Made by a program: the position numbers and the translations under genes
The notes under the pieces: generated by a model
What the model was told of the DNA's origin: nothing
What the model saw: the letters and a program-made list of their open reading frames with translations, nothing else
Databases searched by the model: none
NCBI GenBank assembly: GCA_903895595.1
Contig: CAITUP010000016.1
Span: forward strand, 62,001 to 126,000
DNA: 64,000 bases
Direction of reading: 5' to 3'
Source: an uncultured Acetobacteraceae bacterium
Lineage (GTDB): Bacteria > Pseudomonadota > Alphaproteobacteria > Acetobacterales > Acetobacteraceae
Shown here: positions 61,283 to 64,000 of the stretch, in pieces
How positions within the stretch are numbered: position 1 is the first letter of the stretch
Layout: every line of letters begins with the position of its first letter

Positions 61283-62671
61283 TTATTCCGCTGCCTCTTT
61301 CCCAGGTCGAGCGCGGCGCGGCAGAGAAGTCGTAATGGCCTGGATGCTGGTGATTTCCTCCAGGCTGCGCTTTGCCGGCTCTTCCCCGAAGATCACGAGG
61401 ACCAGCCCCAGGATCGCCAGAAGCCCTTCCATAACCGTTGTCACACCGGCCACGCCGTGATTATCGAACAGATAGATAACGATGAACGGCGTAACGATCG
61501 TGCCACCGCGCCCGAACATGTTGCAGAGACCCGCGGCACGCAGGCGTAGTTCGGTCGGGAAAAGCTCGGGGATGTAGATGCCGAAGAGCAGCGCCATGAG
61601 CACAAAGATCGGTGCCGTCAGCGCCAGCCCGATCACGGGCAGCAGCAGTGGGTTTCTAACATCTGGGTAGATGTAGGCCACGATCATCGTCGCGATGCAC
61701 GCCAGCGCAACCGTCGGCTTGCGGCCCAGCCGGTCCGCCGCGATGGCCGCGAGGCCCGCACCGATCGGCGCGCCCAGGGACATCACAAGCGCGAACTTGA
61801 ACGCATCGATCATCGACATCCCCTGGAGGATGAAGAAGGTCGGTAGCCAGATAACGAACCCGTGGATCACTGCGTTGATGATCAACAGCGTGATGCTTCC
61901 GACGATGATGCGCCGTAGGAAGGGTGCCTTGAACAACGCCGAAAAATTGCTGGGCGGAGCTGGCAGATTGACGTCGGTTTCTGGGATTGGGGCCAACTCG
62001 GTGCCCAGACCTTTGCGGCATTCGGCCTCGATCTCCAACAGGATGACCTCGGCCTCTTCGTTGCGGCCGACCGATTCCAGCCAGCGGGGGCTTTCCGTCA
62101 GCGATTTGCGCACCCACCATACCAACAGGCCGCCACCACCGCCGATGAAGAACATGATGCGCCAGCCATGGGCTGGGATCAGGTACGTACTCAGCAGGAT
62201 CGCGGACGGCAGACCAAGGCTGAAGATCATCGCCAACACGCCAAGCCAGCGTCCGCGGGCACGAGCCGGGATGAATTCCGTCACGGCTGCATAGCCAACC
62301 ACGTTTTCCGCGCCCAGTCCGAGGCCCATGACGAAGCGCAGGAAGATCAGGGCGTTCATGTCCCAGGCGAAACCCGCCGCGATGGAGGCGACGCCGAAGA
62401 ACAGGAGGTTGATCTGGTAGGTAAAGCTGCGCCCGTAGCGGTCGCCGATGAAGCCGGCAGCCAAGCTGCCGAACATCATGCCGACAAACGTCGAGGCGAT
62501 GAACAGAGCGCTTTGTTCCATCGTCGCGAAGCCGCTTTTCAACGTCGCGCCAATCACCGTGCTCGCCAGATAGATGTCGAAGCCATCGAGGAACATCCCG
62601 ATGCCGACCATCGCGAACACACGCCGATGAAAGCGGGAGATTGGCAACCGGTCGAGGCGGGCGTCCGGCAT
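61283..62671 (-). CDS. MFS transporter (sugar porter/aromatic acid symporter type)
   Basis: 462 residues, twelve TM helices. 'GIGMFLDGFDIYLAS' in TM1, 'GDRYGRSFTYQ' loop 2-3, 'ESPRWLES' before the central loop and 'ADRLGRKPTVALAC' loop 8-9 are the MFS hallmarks; the TM1 DGFD motif suggests the AAHS/sialate-metabolite branch. It imports an organic acid or sugar. A terminator lies downstream. No catabolic partner is adjacent. Confidence 0.85.
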   Translation of the reverse strand: MPDARLDRLPISRFHRRVFAMVGIGMFLDGFDIYLASTVIGATLKSGFATMEQSALFIASTFVGMMFGSLAAGFIGDRYGRSFTYQINLLFFGVASIAAGFAWDMNALIFLRFVMGLGLGAENVVGYAAVTEFIPARARGRWLGVLAMIFSLGLPSAILLSTYLIPAHGWRIMFFIGGGGGLLVWWVRKSLTESPRWLESVGRNEEAEVILLEIEAECRKGLGTELAPIPETDVNLPAPPSNFSALFKAPFLRRIIVGSITLLIINAVIHGFVIWLPTFFILQGMSMIDAFKFALVMSLGAPIGAGLAAIAADRLGRKPTVALACIATMIVAYIYPDVRNPLLLPVIGLALTAPIFVLMALLFGIYIPELFPTELRLRAAGLCNMFGRGGTIVTPFIVIYLFDNHGVAGVTTVMEGLLAILGLVLVIFGEEPAKRSLEEITSIQAITTSLPRRARPGKEAAE

Positions 62672-62792
62672 TGACGCTCGACATTGACGAAATCCTCTTG
62701 TTAGCTCGTGTTCAAACAGAATGGCTTGACGCGCATTACCATCGGAGTTGTGGAGTTACAAGATTGCGACGTCTACTTTCCACGGATTTGCG

Positions 62793-63833
62793 TCAGAATT
62801 TCTCCAACTGCGCAAGGACCCTGGCCCGGATTTGGTCCGGTGCTGGTTCGCCGCCTTTGCTGACAGAGATGGCCGACCCATCGGTCAAGGCAAATTTGAA
62901 GAATGCCCGTAGAGCCTTGCCATTCGCCCTTTTTGCCAGATTTCGCGGCACGACGCCATAGGACGCGATCACCACTGGCCACACGCCATCGCCCGGCAGA
63001 TCGACCAATTTCCCCACGAGATTAGACGTTTTGGCCCAGTCGATCGCGGCAACCGCCGCGTTCAGCGACGCCTGATTGGCTTGAACGGCCTTGCCGGCGC
63101 TGTCGCGCTTCATCACGATCGGCAGTTGGTTGGACAGTGCGGCGCCGAGCGGCAGATAGGCGATGGAGCCTTCGAGCGCTTTTACCGTGCCCACGATAGT
63201 GTCTGTTGTGGTCGACATCGATCCGACGGACCAGCGCTTCGGGACGGTGGTTCCGAACTTCGCCTGCCACTCCGTGTTGGCGGACAGGAGATAGGACGTC
63301 ACCCCGACCGTATCGCCCAACATCGCACCGCCGGGTTCCGCATGGTAGATCGGGTGGATGTCCAAATCCGGCAGAGACAACCCTGGGTTGTAGTCGACGA
63401 TCTTGGGATCGTTCCATTTTTTGATCTGGCCGGAGAAAATGCCGCCCAGATTTTGCCCTGTCAGCTGCAGGCGATTCGTTCCGACGCCGGGGATATTGGC
63501 GACGAAAACGATCGCGGTGAACGCCAGGGGAAACTGATAGAGATTGCCTGCCGCGAGCTGTTCGTCCGACAGCGGAATCTCCAGGATCGCGAAATCCGTA
63601 TCGCCGGCCAGGATCTTGCTCGTGCCGGCCGGGCTGCCGATCCCTTGATAGGTGACAGATAGGCCCAGCGCCTTGTATTTCTCGGACGCCTGCCATCCCA
63701 GGAGCATCGGCCGAATGGTACCGCCGCCGGCACCATTAGCCTCATTGTCGGCGGCCACGGCGCCTGTCGCCGCGAACATGCTGGCAGTTGTTGCCAAGAG
63801 TGCACGTCTGCCAATCCGGATTGTCATTGTCAT
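62793..63833 (-). CDS. PstS-like phosphate ABC transporter substrate-binding protein
   Basis: 346 residues. A twin-Arg signal ('RIGRRALLATTASMF') ends near residue 28. The body has 'YQGIGSPAGTSKILAGDTDFAILEIPLSDE', 'GIFSGQIKKWNDPKI' and 'GAMLGDTVGVTSYLL' regions, typical of PstS phosphate-binding proteins. AAGGAAT lies before the ATG. No pstC/A/B genes follow in the window, so it may serve a remote permease or act in sensing. Confidence 0.85.
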   Translation of the reverse strand: MTMTIRIGRRALLATTASMFAATGAVAADNEANGAGGGTIRPMLLGWQASEKYKALGLSVTYQGIGSPAGTSKILAGDTDFAILEIPLSDEQLAAGNLYQFPLAFTAIVFVANIPGVGTNRLQLTGQNLGGIFSGQIKKWNDPKIVDYNPGLSLPDLDIHPIYHAEPGGAMLGDTVGVTSYLLSANTEWQAKFGTTVPKRWSVGSMSTTTDTIVGTVKALEGSIAYLPLGAALSNQLPIVMKRDSAGKAVQANQASLNAAVAAIDWAKTSNLVGKLVDLPGDGVWPVVIASYGVVPRNLAKRANGKALRAFFKFALTDGSAISVSKGGEPAPDQIRARVLAQLEKF

Positions 63834-63950
63834 CGCATTCCTTTTTATTCTTGGCTGAAGAACCGACCTTCCTCGCTCAGCCCTGTCCGGCAGCGCGGAT
63901 ATCGGACCGTCCCTGACGTTACCCCTAACGCCGGGATGGTGACCCTTTGG

Positions 63951-64000
63951 TTATCCCCGCTTACGAACCCACACTTCCACGCGCTGATTCAGCGCCGCGG
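63951..64000 (-). CDS. 3' end of a probable OmpA-domain protein (partial at right edge)
   Basis: Read leftward, the frame ends 'AALNQRVEVWVRKRG' then TAA (63951-63953). 'R-x-x-NQRVEVWV' is how OmpA/MotB peptidoglycan-binding domains usually end ('NRRVEI' motif). The gene starts outside the window. It would precede the PstS-like gene by 117 bases on the same strand. Only about 16 codons are visible, so the call is tentative. Confidence 0.45.
   Translation of the reverse strand, partial: AALNQRVEVWVRKRG

Noticed and set aside
63834-63950. Pho box upstream of the PstS-like gene
   Set aside because: No convincing CTGTCAT-type direct repeat was found.

Overview
The window is GC-rich, densely coding chromosomal DNA from an alphaproteobacterium. 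I favour Acetobacteraceae/Rhodospirillales, from the miaB-phoH-ybeY-corC block, a TPR lipoprotein-ispE-tRNA-Gln block, a phaA-phaB pair, alphaproteobacterial-type mitofilin-like proteins and inverted pairs of a 'GTCATGGTCGGG' palindrome. No taxonomic marker was tested, so the family assignment is inference.

Left part (1-20,500) is catabolic and accessory. It holds the 3' end of a LodA-like quinoprotein oxidase with its LodB-like flavoprotein, a metallophosphoesterase, coupled CocE hydrolase and TerC genes, a HigBA-type toxin-antitoxin pair with a candidate operator, two adjacent enolase-superfamily enzymes, a flavin-dependent luciferase-like oxidoreductase, a coupled P-loop ATPase/TPR pair, a CMD-family protein, a racemase-like protein, a PuuE-UraD fusion, a PEP-mutase-like enzyme, an exported methyltransferase-like protein, an MFS transporter, a cupin and an epoxide-hydrolase-like enzyme.

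The middle-left (20,750-28,960) is housekeeping: TPR lipoprotein, ispE, tRNA-Gln(TTG), miaB, phoH, ybeY, corC, then a two-domain protein with a glycosyltransferase-like half and a methyltransferase half.

From about 28,960 to 49,670 lies a cluster that I think is the most interesting part. Almost every product is exported or membrane-bound. It contains three genes (four domain copies) of a secreted family with two conserved cysteines and a DUF2061-like C-terminal membrane domain, three small signal-peptide/glycine-rich proteins, two mitofilin (Mic60)-like proteins, a fused MlaF-MlaE-like ABC transporter, a membrane-anchored TPR protein, two paralogous four-TM proteins, an RND adaptor, and an HME-type RND pump with a periplasmic accessory protein. 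Several genes are coupled by ATGA or TTGA overlaps. I do not know a described system with this composition. An envelope or inner-membrane remodelling/transport role is inference.

The right part (49,980-64,000) has a spermidine/putrescine-type ABC importer followed by HIU hydrolase and a UraD-UraH fusion (purine ring breakdown), phaA-phaB with a strong terminator, a MetX-like hydrolase, a decayed TRAP-transporter locus, rlmH, tRNA-Lys(CTT), a small membrane protein, about 0.8 kb without a confident gene, an MFS transporter, a PstS-like binding protein and, at the edge, the last codons of a probable OmpA-domain protein.

Ureide and urate-ring enzymes occur twice: PuuE-UraD at 14.6 kb, and UraH plus UraD-UraH beside an ABC importer at 50-55 kb. 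Together they would take 5-hydroxyisourate through OHCU to allantoin and allantoate.
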